This document shows positions 12,601-27,600 of a stretch of 64,000 nucleotides of DNA, piece by piece. Below the pieces are notes generated by a model. The model ran no database searches and had not been told where the DNA came from. It saw nothing but the letters and a program-made list of their open reading frames with translations. Position 1 is the first letter of the stretch. The number at the start of each line of letters is the position of its first letter. The position numbers were made by a program, and so were the translations under genes. The DNA comes from Eopsaltria australis (Eukaryota; Chordata; Aves; Passeriformes; Petroicidae): assembly GCA_034509425.1 (NCBI GenBank), contig JAVTVJ010000040.1, forward strand, positions 5,505,001 through 5,569,000, in the 5' to 3' direction.

Positions 12601-15600
12601 ACAAGATATTTTCAGCGTTTTCATTTCCTTGTCTGTGTTACTTAGCATGTCAATAAAGTCATGTGCATTTTATATTCCACCCCCATTGTTAATATAGCTT
12701 TATTTTTTTTTAGACAAAACCAGTGTTTTCAGAGACTGAAGAAGGCTCTGTTTTCCTGCTTGTATAAACAGCATTGAACAAATTATCATTGTTTCAAAAA
12801 TAAGAAAACAGATAAGAAACTCAAAGTTTAAAATTTCTTAGTAATCTGTTTTAAAGCATGCAATTATTCTTTCTGTTACAGATGAATGACATTATAGCCA
12901 CAGTTAGAGATTCAAATCTGAAGCTGACACTTGCTTTTGGAATAGGCATGCACCACGCGGGTCTGCATGAAAGGGACAGGAAAACTGTGGAAGAATTGTT
13001 TGTGAACTGCAAAATCCAGGTACATGTGTTCTTCTTGAATCCTGCCGTAATGAGTTTTACATGGAATTTTAAAAGTTGGCTTTTTGTTACATATACCTCA
13101 TTAATCTTTCTTTTTGTCTTAGGTTCTTATTGCCACAAGCACATTAGCTTGGGGTGTAAATTTTCCAGCTCATTTAGTAATTGTTAAAGGAACAGAATAC
13201 TACGATGGAAAAACAAGGCGTTATGTGGATTATCCCATTACAGGTACTCACATAAGTTATGGAAATGTTCATATGCTGAAATGCATTTCAAGCATATGCA
13301 AATGATCTGACTTATTTAGTAACTGATCACTACTGAATTTGGGTAAAGACTAGGAGAGATGAGGGAAGGGTTTTTTCTTTGTTTAATGCAAGTTGTAAGA
13401 GAACTCTTTTAAGATTTTGTGCAATAATGAAAATGTTTCTGTTATGCAAATCTTTTTTCATGCCAAATTCCTTTAGTGTGTATCACCTAAAATAAACATT
13501 AAACAATTAAAGGGACAATATAAAGCCATATCTAGTTAACAAGGTAATTGTATAAAAGGAACTTCTCAAGCATGCAATTTTTTTTTCATTTTTAAACCTT
13601 TTCTCAATAGAAACAAATTTTTAACCGTAAACTTAGCCATGGTTTGAAATGCAACAGTTGAATCACACATGGATGAGAAAATGAAATGTATACATAGTCA
13701 CTTGCTAGTAAATGAAAAACCTTAACTGGCCTGGTATCTTCAGTGATATAAGGGATACTTCAGAAATAAGCAGCTAAATTAAATATTTGAATTTCTGGCT
13801 TGATACAGACTGTTGTTGCTTTCAGGCTCCGGTAAACTCCGGTTTTCATAAACTGTTCTTTCAGTTTATTCAAGCTGAACAAAGTGAACCATGGCAGAAC
13901 TTTTTCCAGAGTTCAGACAGGGAGAATATTTGTCTGGATGGTACTAAGTTTGAAGAATGAGGACAGGCTAAATTTATTCCAGGTTTCCTGTTCTGTTTTC
14001 CCTTTCTCTTTTCAGAAGAGAAAGTTTATTATTAAATATTCCTATACTATGCTAGCGATGTGTACACCTAAGGACAATCTAAATGGTGTTTGTTAGGTAA
14101 ATACAGAGCTTGCATCTTTTTAGCCATGCACTGTCTTTTCAGCAAGAGACGTTTAGTAATGTGAAAAAAGCTGGAACTGAAAATATTACAGGGATTACTT
14201 CTTCAAGTAACCCATCATAGAGCTTAATTTAGTGGTTAGTGCTCTGCAGGAAACTTGGGATCAATTTCCAGACCAACTCTCTTGTTCAGAGATTCTGGTC
14301 TGACCTGGGATCTTAGCCATGCACACTTGTATTTTGTGACAGGCTTTGGCTGGTGTAAACTTAGTGAAAACAGTCTCCGTAGTGAAGTCGTATCGCGTTC
14401 GTGCTGACTGGAAGAGCGGTGATGATTGGCTTTATTACTGAATGAGAAAAAGTGGCAAAGAAAGAAATCAACAGAAGTTTTAAATTTTGTGTTGAATCCA
14501 TGGCACTGTCAGAAATCAGTAATAGAGAAAATAATATATTTAAAAGAAATCAGAGACTTGATAAACAGTGCAGACTCACTGTGCCGTTTTAGAAATCTGT
14601 TGTACAAGTTCGCACAAAGGCTTTAGGGAATGCTGATACTTTCACTCTATTGCCTTTTTTAATTCAGGTAACTTCAACACTGGGTGTCGTTTAATTCCTG
14701 AATTTTCAATAAGACCTGGGGCTGGGGAGGGGGTGGATGGAATACCACCGTATCTGATGGAAGCATTCAGATTTTGTTGTCTGCACTGCAACAGAAAATA
14801 CAGATTCTGTATTTTATGAAGAAACATGTGGTGTGGTTTGCCTAAAGCATTTTTATTTTTAACTTTCTAGAGAATATTTATGCATCTGGAACTTCTGTGG
14901 ATAGGTAGTACAGTTTTGCTGCAGCAATAAAGTGAAAATGTAATTAATTTCTTTCTGAAATACTTCCAAGATTTTCACAGTACTATCTTTAATGCTGCCC
15001 TCAAGTTATGCCTTCAACGTTCCATCATGGTATTACTTGGCTTCTCCCTACTGAAGTTACCTTTCTGTGTCAGGAATGCATTTGGCTCCAAGGAAGCAGC
15101 TGAGGGCAGAATTAATCACTCTGGAGTGTTCAGCAATTTCAAAATAAGCAAGAATGCTTCTTTGAGTGAAGTCAGAGGTTTTGGGGAGGGCTTTTTCTCA
15201 GTTAACAGCCATTTATTTAGTCAGCCAGTTGGATCATTTTTAACATTTCAGGAGTTTAGTCCAGTGATTAAGAGCAGCCAAGCAACATATAGCCAGTAAA
15301 GAAAATATTGGGTTTGGATAATTGCATAGTGGATATTGGCAAAAATAATTTCCTGACGCTTTTTGGTAAATCCATTTCCTATATGATATTATGCACAATT
15401 TAATTCACCACATAGAATACCAAGAAGTTGTTTCATCACCCTCCAGTGCACATACCTATTCAGAAGCAGCAGATTTAAACTAATTTCATTTTGCATCTTA
15501 ATGTCACTCCTAAGCTAACAAAAGGAATAAACTGATAAAAAAACATTGCTGTCTGTACATAAATCAGTACACAATTGAAAATGTGTTACTAGAAACTCAC

Positions 15601-18600
15601 AATTGGGCTGTCTGTTTCTCCTATTATGGTCAGTTATTTTATCCTATTCTTTACTTTCTGGATTTTCCTTCTCCAACAGAGCTTTGGGCCAAAAGCTTAC
15701 TAATTCTTAACTCAAATAAATCTCTTCAAAGTCCCAGGTGCTGCAAGCCACATGTTGGACAGGTATAAAAGAGCTCATAGGGAATACGCAAAACATTAAA
15801 ACTTTTAAAATAAAGACGTAAAACTTATGAATTGCTTTCCATTGTTTCTTCTAAGTTAAATATCAGTTGGAGGTACCAGAAAGGACTCAGAACTCTGGTG
15901 AATGAGACACAAAACAACCTATACAGATGCACTTCTCAAATGAAGAGAAGATTAACAAATAGATGATAAGCATACTTATCCTTGTGGCCAGGTAGCAAGC
16001 TGAGCATGTTTTGCATAAACTAGTATTTTCAATGTTTATAGAAGTCATTAATTAGTATTTAGAAATAATGGTGTGTAGGTAGAGTGACTGAACCAGCTTT
16101 TAAATCTGTATATTATGATGTTATATAGGGACAACATAAGATATGAAACCATCTCTACTCCAGTGCTAATAACTAATATAACTTATTTGAGTGGTAAATG
16201 TCATAGCACTCAGTAATTAGAAATTACCTACACCACTTTATCTCTAAACCCAGGAAATCATATCTAGCAGAAAAGCCTATATGAGGAACTTGTGTATGAA
16301 TTCAAATATTTGAAAATTAGGAAATTACAGACAATTGTCATTGTAGCATTCATGAGTTCTCTTACTCATCATCTTTAATTGCATGTTACAAAATGAGGGA
16401 TGGATGTGGAATGGAAGGAGAGTAGAGGCAATTTATATTAGATATAAGCCTGGATTCTATTGCAATGGGTGGTCTTTAAATATACAAGAAGATTGTCTCT
16501 GACATAAAGTTGATCATAACTTTATCTGAGGTGGAAAAAGAAATTAAAAGTGTCCAAGCCAATAATGCATACAAGGCCAAAGTAATGCAAAAAACCTATA
16601 TTGTACGTTATGCAGATATAAATACATTTATTTATACATCCAAACAAATATTTGGTTTATACATTATTGTCTCTTTGGCAGATGTGCTTCAGATGATGGG
16701 GCGTGCTGGCAGACCACAGTTCGATGACCAAGGAAAGGCTGTCATTCTAGTTCATGATATTAAGAAAGACTTCTACAAAAAATTCCTTTATGAACCTTTC
16801 CCAGTGGAATCAAGGTAAAGATAAAGCAATCAGAAAAGCTGATCAAACAATACTATGAATGAGGGATAGAGGAAAGGGAAACTAAATTCCTGTGTTGGAT
16901 AAGTCCTAAATACTAGGGTCAAGAGGAAGACTATTTTAAAAAAGAAATCACCCATCTTTATGCAGAAAAATCCTTTCTTCCATGAGTTTTGAAGCACTGC
17001 TGAGCTGGTCAGTCTAGTCCCAAATAATACCACAACTCCCTCTCCATTTCCGGGTGGTGTCTCAGACATATGAAAGCAGAAACTGTTCTTCAAGGGCAGT
17101 GTTTAGGATAATTATCCATGATCCTCAGAACCCTTTTTGAAATTCTGTGTCAAATTACTAATAGAAAACTACAAGGTGAGTTTCTAGCACTTTTTACCTA
17201 GAATATTTGTATCATTATGATATCATATTCTTGAAAATCTGAGAAGTTCAAAGTTCGAATTCACATGGTGTAAACTCTAACTAATACAGTTTTAACTTAT
17301 CTTTCCCAATAAAATAGCAATATTTCTGTGAGCAGTGTAGAAACAACACTTTTTGCAGCCTCTTGGGACCTAGTTTATGTAAAGTTTGCTGTCCAGCATA
17401 ATGTAATTTGTGCCTTGGTTTTGATATTTTTAATATACTTAGTTGTTCAATGAGAAGCTGAACTAGTTACATTGGTCTCCTGTAGAGGAATGTTTCATGG
17501 AGCAATGCTCAGACATCTAATAAAGCATGAACATTACTGAAAGCTTTTCTCAGTGGCGAAGAATTCACGGTATTGTTCTCCAAAGGAAACTTTATCCCTC
17601 AACATAAGTGATAATGGGACCTCTATCTGCTCAGGAAATTTGTTGGAGTTTGAGAGTGCAATCCACCTTTGAAATGTAGTTGAAATGGGCTGGTGTATTT
17701 GAAAGTAAATTTCTGTGGTGCACAGACAGACATACAGTTTTTACAAATAAAGAATGTGGAAACATACACTTCATTTCCTTAGGAAACCACACTTTTTTTA
17801 ACATAGAAATTGCACTTAGCACAAAAGACTGGGAGTTGAACTTCTTCAAAATGATAGCTAATAAGTGAGAAGAGTGGTGTGATTATACTGTTGATGATAT
17901 ATCCAGACTGCATGGCATAAGCACTAGCTGAGAAATATCTATTCCTTTGGAAGTGGTGTTTCTAAAGAAAGAAATCTTATCTTCAATATAACAGTAGTAA
18001 TCACACCTTGGTTCATGTTTAGAAGACTATAAATATTTTGTGTTACTAGTAGCTCCATTTGTGTGTTTATATTTACTTTGTAGTTCTGATATAGCCCATC
18101 TTTTATTAAAAAAATAATATTTTATACATTTGCAGATGAAGAGTCACATATTAATAGCGATCTTGTTAAGTTCTCTGTTTTACCAAAGAACAGATTTATC
18201 AACTTTGTGTAGTATTTCCTATTTGTAAAAGTAAACTTCATATGTTTTTAATTAATGTTTTTTCTAAAAGCCATTGTTTACATATTAGTTGTAAGACTTA
18301 AGTACTCAGCTTATAACAGTCCTTGTGTCTTCCTGATCATGGGCCTGAAACACAGCACATTAGAAACAAAAGAAAAACCAGCATTCCAGTATTGTGGAAT
18401 AGCTATTGAATTGTCAGTCCAGTTTCTGTTGGACAATCTGTGTAGAATGTCTGCAGTTCTGACCCTCAGAAGCATGCAGTCACCAGTACAGAGCAGTAAA
18501 ACAGCTACTCACGCCAGATTATTCTTTACTTTTAGCAACAGGAAAAGAACATTGGAAGAAGAGGGATATAGTACAAGCAAAATTAGGTTGAACCTAAAGG

Positions 18601-21600
18601 ATATTTGCTATTCTCTGACTGAACTCTAGCCAGGCATGATCTCATTAGATGCCCTAATGGAGGTCTTTGTTCTGTTTAATGACTGAGTATTTTATTCTTT
18701 AAGAATCATTTTAAATTGCTTTTATTATTCTGTTTCTGAGTTTAGATTTTTCTAAAGTAGCTGCTCTTCTTTTTTTAATTTTTTTTACATCGGATGGAGA
18801 TGAGGCAAAATCTGGGGGAAGCAGTTTTGATGTAATTTTAATAGCCCTGAAGTATTTGTCAAGTATTAGCTAAGCTATTGCCACTGTTTCATTTCCTGTT
18901 TGTCTTTCCATATGATTCTCTATTGGATTAAATCAGCATGATCATATGGTCAACATACAATATTCAGAAGTTACCACTGAGTAGCTGCATCTGAATGTGT
19001 TCCATGAATGACTTAAACTTCTGCATTCTTGGTCTAATAAAAAAATAATTTGAGCTTCATTCCACTATCATGTAAAGAAGATGACTGACCTTGCAATTAC
19101 ATTCTCCCTTCTTCCCCTCTTCTATTTTACTAGAGGATAAATATATAATATTTTCAGATTAAAAGTAATAAACCTTTTAATGGACAACTCTACAAAATAT
19201 ATTACCTGTCTTTGTGATTGTAAAGTCAGCTAAATCCTTTTGTTTCCTGTTCTTCAGCTTGTTAGAGGTGCTGGCTGACCACTTGAATGCTGAAATTGCT
19301 GCTGGAACTATTACATCTAAGCAGGATGCAATGGATTATATCACCTGGACTTACTTCTTCCGTCGACTTATAATGAACCCAACGTGAGTATACAATATAA
19401 AGGCAATTTAATCTCAAGGTAACTTGAGGTTAGAGTTGATCCAAAGGTGATCCGTCTGCTGTTGGAGTCTAGAATACTTAGCAGTCTCCAGGTAGAAGCA
19501 TTACTGGCCCACATGTGAATTAAAATTCACGTGCACGTATTTTTTATAATTTTTTCTCTAAATATAAATGCATTTTTTGGCAGATAACTTTACAACTTAG
19601 TTACAACAATAAAACAGCCTTATTGAGCGGGCTACATCAGCATCCCTAAAATAAAATTCCAGATTATCACATTCCTTCAGATATTGTATTTATAATGCAA
19701 TACTTTTTTTTTTAGCTACCACGATGATATGTTCTGGCCAGTTTTCTCTAGAAAATTTATTAAGACTTAGACTTTCCTAATAAATGAGAAAATAGCTATC
19801 AGCTGTTTCTCTGTGATAAAGTTTCCTTTCATTAGGGTATCCTGGTGAAACCATGTGTGCAATATTTTCAATGATTGCTATCATCCTGCCTAGCTCCAGC
19901 TGGCATGCAGATCATTCTGAGCTGTTCCACCAATGTAGTCTGCCTTTGTCACAATGCTGTTTTGGGTAAATGGTATGTTACCTGTCATGTGATCATTCAC
20001 CCACTAAAGTAATGTGGCAAATGAAGAATTAACCACTTAGATCACTAAGTACTTCTTGATGTACTCCAGCATGTTGTATTTCCAAAATCATGTTCGTGTC
20101 TATAGCATTTGGCCAGATTTTCTGCTGGGTACTTCATGGGCAAGTGCTGCTGGGAGCCTGCAGGTGATAAAATTGTTTCCTTTGGTTGTTTTTAAGTCTT
20201 TATTAGTTTTTAATTGTGCATCTAGTCCTATGCTGAGAATCTCCCACAAGACAAACAGAATTTCTATCTAATCTTGGAAAATAAAAAATGCAGAGCATTA
20301 GAACTATAAACTAAAGAAAGCATTTTTCAATTTTCTCACATCATAGCTAACACAATGCATACAGTTATGGGGAGCGTATTTCTCCTCTGAGAGTTAAATT
20401 ATGATTTTATATGTGTTAGATTTTGTACTTTTTTTAGTATAAAGAATAGTGCTGTTACTTTTAAATGTCTTGCTCTTGAATTGCTTTAGTAAAGTGCTTT
20501 AGTTGATTTGGTTTTGGCAAGCTTTGATCACATGGTATCTGTGGTAGGTAAATTTGTTAAGACACAACCTATAGGCCAAAGTTAAGTGTAGAATATAGAA
20601 ATACTGTTTGATTTAATAGGCAATCTCTTCCCAATAAAAAAGAAGATTTCCACTTGAGCATGAGGTTGGCGTGTTGACTGCTGGTCATTTTTTTTCTGCA
20701 GTTCCTTTATTGTCATGGACAGCTAAATCTGGAGTTATCACAGTTTCATCTTTTAAAGCAAAAGTTCTGCCGTTCTGAGAGGATTGTGCGAAGGAAGTTG
20801 GGGGGTGGGGAAGAAGGGGAAAAAAAAGCATTTCATAATGAGATGTAGAATCTTTGTAGTGAGAAGCAAGACGAACAGATCTTGACTAGTCATGCCCATA
20901 ATGGCAGGATAGGAATGAATATTGACATTTCTAATGAAACTGGAGTCTTGCATTGGAGCGCCACACATACAGGTTGGAACAGTTGACAAGTTGAGCTCTT
21001 TATCCACACAGGTACTCAGCATTCCTTCTGTATTTAGTCATTCGGGGAGAAAAATTATGGATAACATTTAATCTGTCAAAGAGATAATTTCTAGATGCCA
21101 AGCACAAATGTAAAGGATGTGCATGCATTCCATTCTTTGACATGATAACAGTATTAAGTTTCATCCAAGGTTACTAAACTTAGTGATTTTCCTAGACCTA
21201 CTATCTGCAGTATTTTCAGACATTCTGAAAGCCAAGCAAGCAGTTCCAGCATGGTCAGTGTTGGAAAGAGATACATGCAAGGAAAACTGAAGTTTTACAA
21301 ACAGAAGTCAGTGGTTGTTGAGATAACTCTGAATAAGTTGCATTAAGGGTAATGGAGTTAACTGTGCCATAAAAGGGCATATGAAATTATTTATATTATC
21401 AAATAAACGCTATTTGTGGCCCTTAATAATCCAAAGATTTTAGGGTTTGTTTTTTTTTTTTTTTTAAAGAATAGGAGCACAGTTGCTGTTTTTTGGTTTA
21501 GATGGTTATGCAATACCTATTCCTTGTCACTTGATAGAAGTGTTCTTTATTATGTCCTGCCCCAAAGCAATTTTGTTGACTTTCTCTCCACTGTGAAACA

Positions 21601-24600
21601 GGAACTATTTTCCAGACAGCAGGTGATTGTACCTTAGTGGTGAATAAGTAATTCCCGTATGCATGATTAGTAAATTGCCTTGGGATCCATTGGCATAAAA
21701 GTCATTGCATGTGATGCTGTAAATCCCAAAAATAATGGGCTTAGATAATATGCAGAAGATTTATATTCTCGTTTATTGCCAGTTTTAGCTACTTGTATAT
21801 TAAAGCTGCATAAAGAAATGTAGGATCATCCTATTCCAATCTACTATCATAAAATGCCTTACTGAATGCCTACAATTGAAGTAATGGTAATCTACCTTTG
21901 TCGTGAGATTGAGATCCAAATGTTGTTTTCCTCTAAGTATCCAAGTTTCTTCTAAATATGAAGTCATCATGAAAGTTTTCCTGGTAAACTCGTGATAATT
22001 TGTTAAACTTGTAATGCTGGTTGTTTTAATGGTGTTGAAAATCTTTGCACATTAAAATACTCCTTTTCATCAAACCATTTTAATTTTCTTGTTTGATGAA
22101 GTCCTGCGGAATGGGTTTTAACTGTCTAGACAAGAGGTGTAATTGAGCTCTTGGCTTTGGGGAAGGAGAGTAGCTGAGTGCTAGTTTTGTTCAGATGCAT
22201 GACTACTAGTCACGCTCATCCTGTTCAGGAGATGACATGCAAATGACTGGGGTGGTCCAGATGAAATGTTTATCAAAGTGTTTCAGTCTCCATATCCAGA
22301 GTTCCTTCCCTGTTCTTCCCTTCCCTCAAAACAGTTAATCCTAAATGCAGAGCTTTTTGAATTTGCATGTTAAGTCACAGTTTCTGTACTACTTCAGTCA
22401 AGTAGTACAACATGTTCTCCTTTCCACGAATAACAGTAGTCACTTTGTTCTTTACTTAGTCAAGGTCATATCAGACAGATCAGCAAAGTGCTCTGTTCTT
22501 TACAAGGGGCTGCTTTGACAGGCTCATCCATCTCCATTCCTTGGCTGAAAAGTCTTGATTATTTTGTTCTTTTACCCTTATAAAATATTATAATTGCAAC
22601 TTTCTGTAAAGGAGAAATGCCTATGAGAAACATTTTCTGTAAATCAGGTTATGTTTTTTTCCAGATACATGTGCAGTAAAAGAGAAATAGAAATTTACAA
22701 CATATGTAAAGTTAAGCAGAATCAGCTTTCATTTGGAAAGTTAATTTTTAGGTATCCTGAGAGCATACATCACATCACTATTAAAATGTGTGTGGCTATT
22801 TATGTATTTATATATGGGAGTGCATCTGTGTACACTAAAAAAATCAGTTTAGGTGAAAACCTAAAAAAGGATATTTTATTATTTCATTCTGAAAATTGTT
22901 ATTAAGGGGTTTTTTTCACTTGATGTCAGTTTTGCAAACTTTTTTGGAGTGAATGAATTATACAGCATGAATTGTAATCTCAGACTGATACCCTTATCAT
23001 CATACATTTATGTTTTACTTTAAATTTCATTTTCTCATTATGATTAGCTGAGCATGTGAATAAAACATCTGAATACGAATTATGTTTGTATACTGGTCCA
23101 ATATATTTTCTGCTATTGTGATGACAGGTAAATCATGGCAGAAGTCAGTCAGAATGGAATACCTGTGTATTCCATAATCACAGTTATTCAGAATTTTAGG
23201 GTTAATTTAGAATTGTTTCAGAAGGGGGATTACTGAAGAAAGTTAAATTAGCTAGGATTAAGAGATAAAATGGGAAAGTTTTACAGTAGCTAAACTAACA
23301 GAAGCTGGAATGTGCAAGTATATTGCACTGCAGTGCTTACTAATGTCTATAAACAGATATTTTACAAAGGACTTCACAAAAGGACTCTTCCTTTTACAAT
23401 GACATTTAGACCTATATGAATGTACTGATACATATGCATGTATATGTATTTAATCAACGACAGCTGTAGGCATTATTATAAATTTCATAATAAGAATTTG
23501 TTCTTTGGAATTATTAGGATCACAGTGATGTGAAAAGGACAGGAATGTAGTTCACAGTGTAGTTTTACCAAATACTGATTTTATTTTACAAATAAAGATT
23601 TGCTGAGTCTGTCAGACAGAGAAGCCCCAGGCTGCTGAGTATTTGAGCCTCCTCCTGCTTCCCAGTCTGGTGCAATCTTAGGTGAGAGCACAAAGCTGAA
23701 GACTCTGCATCTCCCCATCCAGAAAGCAAATTCACATAATTGTCTTCCTACTCTTGGATATACCTGTAGAAATTGTCTGTTGGAATATATGATAAGAAAA
23801 ATCTTACCAATATGTGAGCAAATTTATGTATGTCTATTACCTCTCATTTCTTATGAACACATCTTGGGAGATACTGTCTTGTTAATGTTATAATTAGAAG
23901 CACTGGTGTGGGGGTAAATACCACGGTGATGTCAGAGAAATTGAACTTCGTTTTGTTCTTCTTGAATGACCACAATGTGCGGTTTACTAAAAGTAGATTA
24001 AAGATAGCAATGTATCTGTTTCTCTTACCTGGCATATGTGAATATATGGATGCACAGAAACATGACAGAAGTAAAATACAGGGTAGCATTTGTGCACTCT
24101 GTAAAGCATTTTTGCAAGCCAGTCACAGACTCCAGAGTCAGTTAGTAATGTCTTAACAACGGAAGTGACTTGGTAGTTTGGGTCATATCTCTCTGGTTAT
24201 GAAGGTTCATCAGTTGTGCCATATACTCTGTACCATTTCCATGGTGCTATTTGAAGATGGCAGCTGCTGAAGCTGATGAAAGTAAATATAAATGATGACA
24301 GCAGTAAAGGGACCTAGAAAAAATTACTATCTATGGTCCCCCATACTTGTTCATAACAAAATTCTGCTTACAGAACTGTAAAATCTCAGAAAGCACACTT
24401 TCTTGCTATCGAGTGAATGCTGTGGTTTGTGCATTTGTTTCAAAAGACCAACTGACTAATATTTTTGTCCGACTGTTGTCACCGATTTTCATTATGTGTG
24501 TCACTATTAGCACCGTATAATCTGAACATAAAAAACATGGTGCTGTTACAAATGACTCCACAGCATTGACAGTTATAGCAGGACCATTTCAAGGCTGATG

Positions 24601-27600
24601 AAAAATTTCCCAGAGATCTCAGGTCAGGTTTACATAAGCTAAACAGGAAATGATTGCCACCATTCACATTAAATCCTAAATGTTTTGTGTAACTTCATCT
24701 ACATTTTATGTTCCTGCACGTCTCTCTGTCTCTCTCAGCTGATGAAATTCCACACTTCCTTAGATTGGAGAAATAAGTTCATGTTTCACAGTTTGTTGTT
24801 CTTGCTAAGCTCTACAAGATTTTGGGATTTTAAACATGTTATTTAATAGACAATAAAAAGTTCCTTCAGTTTTTGATTATTTAAATTTTACATACTTTGT
24901 AAATTTTTATGATACCTAGGGGTTTGTTACTGCTTTTCCCCTATGGACTACTAATGGAAGTTAGCCTGTCTAGCCCATGTGCTAGATGCTGTTAGGATAA
25001 AACTGCCTTTGACTTTCACACCTCTCAGGGGACGAGTAATTGTTGTGTTCAAACAGCCTGTAATTGTGATCCCGCTGGCTTTCTCAGTACGCTTCTGGCT
25101 ATTAGAATCATTAAACAACTCAGCACCTGTTAACAGCATTGTAAATATTCAACCCTGCTTGTGTGCAGGTTGAGTCCAATATAGGAGAAGGCTTACAGAG
25201 CCCAGCCTCATAAATTAGAGCTTCTGACAAGTCAATTATTGTGAAACTGGGCTTCACTGTGAAATAAATGAAATGGTGTGCTGATAAAAAGGTAGGCTGT
25301 CTGTTTATAGCAAAGGGGAAATAATGACTAGATGATTCAATGCAGTGAGCATGAAACTGCATTGTTTTTATTCTTTATCTGTAATTAAATAGTTAGGCAA
25401 TATTGCTTCATAGAGGAACTCATGTATTGTGCAGTTTTTATACTTGGAACATACCAACATGCAGAATTCAACTTGCATTTATTCCTGAGCATTGAAATCT
25501 AATGTCATGATACCTCTGTTTTCACTAATGTTTTTAACACAGTCTTTCAAGATGAATGGCTTTGATTTTTATTAGGGGAAAATGTGCTGAATGACCAAGA
25601 TGCTCCTGTGGGTGTGCTCAAAATTATATCTGCCTCATTACAGATAGTAGTTAAAACATACTGGTACCACTTCACTCAAGATTACAAACCATTTAAGATT
25701 TTTCTTTACATTATTTTTTTCCCCTAGGCAGCTGCATATTTACTCCTTTGACAACAAATTACCAAGAAGCAGCAAATTTAAAATTCACAAAATTTTTTAA
25801 AAGGTATTATAAATTCCTGTATGGTTATAACTTCAGTGTGAAATACTGCAAATTAGGCAGAGCATAAACCTGTTTGAATTGGTGTCTTAAATTACAGTCT
25901 CAGAAAAGAATTTCAGTGTATTGCCCCTGTTCCTTTTTTCATTTTATCAGTATTCATCATGAATGTTATGATACTGCAAATGAAGGTGCTGAAATTATAT
26001 GGCAGAAGTCTGAATACCATGACAACAAAGTGTCTTAATTATAAGCATTTCAGAAGTATTCTATTCAATTTAGAGAAAAATAGTAATGAATCATTAGTGG
26101 TTTAGGAGTATAAAATAGAAAATTTTTTTCACCTCCTTTGACAGCTTATTTAGCTAATTTGCTCAATTATTTTCAGAAGCTAAACAGAATTTTACAAAGT
26201 AATTTCTGCTAATAACCAGAAAATAAATGTGATTGGTGATGTCAGGCAGATAAAATGGGCAGATAGAAATTTTGACCATTTTGTATTATCACTATATCAC
26301 TTAATTTAAAAGGACACTCATGAAATTGTTGCATCAAAAACACTATTAGAGTAATTTTTCAACAGATGAGTTTTCATTGCATGAGACTGATAATATATGG
26401 CTGTCTACCATATGAAACATTTTAATCAATACTAATATTTCTGTTAGTTTGGTTTGGTTTTGGACAATAGTTGTGTTGTATTTCAGATCATCTCAGCATA
26501 TAAAATGTCACAGAGTTGAATACTCCACTGCCATGTGTCTGTGCTTTGTTGTCTCATGTAGCTGGCTGCTATCAGAACACATTTTTTAAATCTTTTTCTT
26601 AGGGAGGACTGATTTACTCAACTTTACCCAGTTATAAGTGAACATTCAAAGCTTCAGAGGATAAACTCCATAATTTGGGATTAATAGCAAGAGGAAAAAG
26701 TCTGGAAATTACAATACTGCTATTTAGCATTCAGGGGTTTTTTTGTTATGCTACTGCTATTTAAGGAGATATATGGTAAAAACTTTTCTAAGAAAATAAT
26801 TATGCAAATCAGATTCTTTAAATTAAGCAGTTATATAAGGATGTTTGTAGCATGTATAAATGTAATCCCATCTTTTGAAATTTGCAAACAGCAGCATTAC
26901 AGCAAATGGCACAGAGCTTAATTCAGAGAATGGGATTCATCTGCCCAAATATACCATCCACAACTGAACTGGTTGTCTAAAGTTCTTTTTTTTTCATCAC
27001 TGATTACGTTTCACCTCATCCTAAAGCAGATATTTAAAATACTTCAGACGAATAGCATTCTGCAAGTGCATATTTCTTTCCAGTGGCAGTGAAAGTAGTT
27101 TAAAAAACTCAGGTGCAGCTGTAACTTTGTAAAATTGGCTAAAATGAATCTCAGCACACTCTTTTGCAGCCTCTTGTTGACCTGCACAAAACATTGAAAG
27201 AACCTACTCTCGATTACAGTGGGGTTATTTCAAGTTGGAATGCTGAGTACATCATAACAGTAAAGCAGCCAGATAGAACAAAGGAGCATCTTTCATCACT
27301 GCACTGATCTCAGTCGTCTCTTTCTGCTACAGTATTTCAATCAAATCAAATGAGCAAGCACTACCTTTTTTTTATTTTGCTTTTTAAAAATTCAGTAAAT
27401 CATCAAATTTTATGTTTGTTTTAATTCTGCTTTGAAATTGCATGGTTTAATTACTCTGCTTAAGTTCAAAATTTTAAAACTTTCTAAGCATGCTCAGTTT
27501 TTCATTATTACTCATTGAACTTAAGCATTACTTTCTGATCTGGTGCCTTTGCTGAATCTAGAGACACAAGTTCTTACTGCATTTTTATCTGAAGTAAAAA

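Larger units (their letters stand above)
3277..12881 (+). other. ASCC3: ASCC3 intron (9605 bp)
   Basis: A large AT-rich intron holding a GATA microsatellite (3746-3770), a TTTA-rich stretch near 4466-4479, a perfect hairpin (8713-8740), an A-rich tract (9464-9519), a RUNX-motif cluster (10101-10366), a pyrimidine-rich stretch (about 11003-11190) and a GTTT repeat (about 11490-11512). Stretches on the minus strand between about 6.1 and 9.2 kb translate into protein-like fragments broken by stops, discussed as a finding. The remainder shows no recognisable element. Confidence 0.9.
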
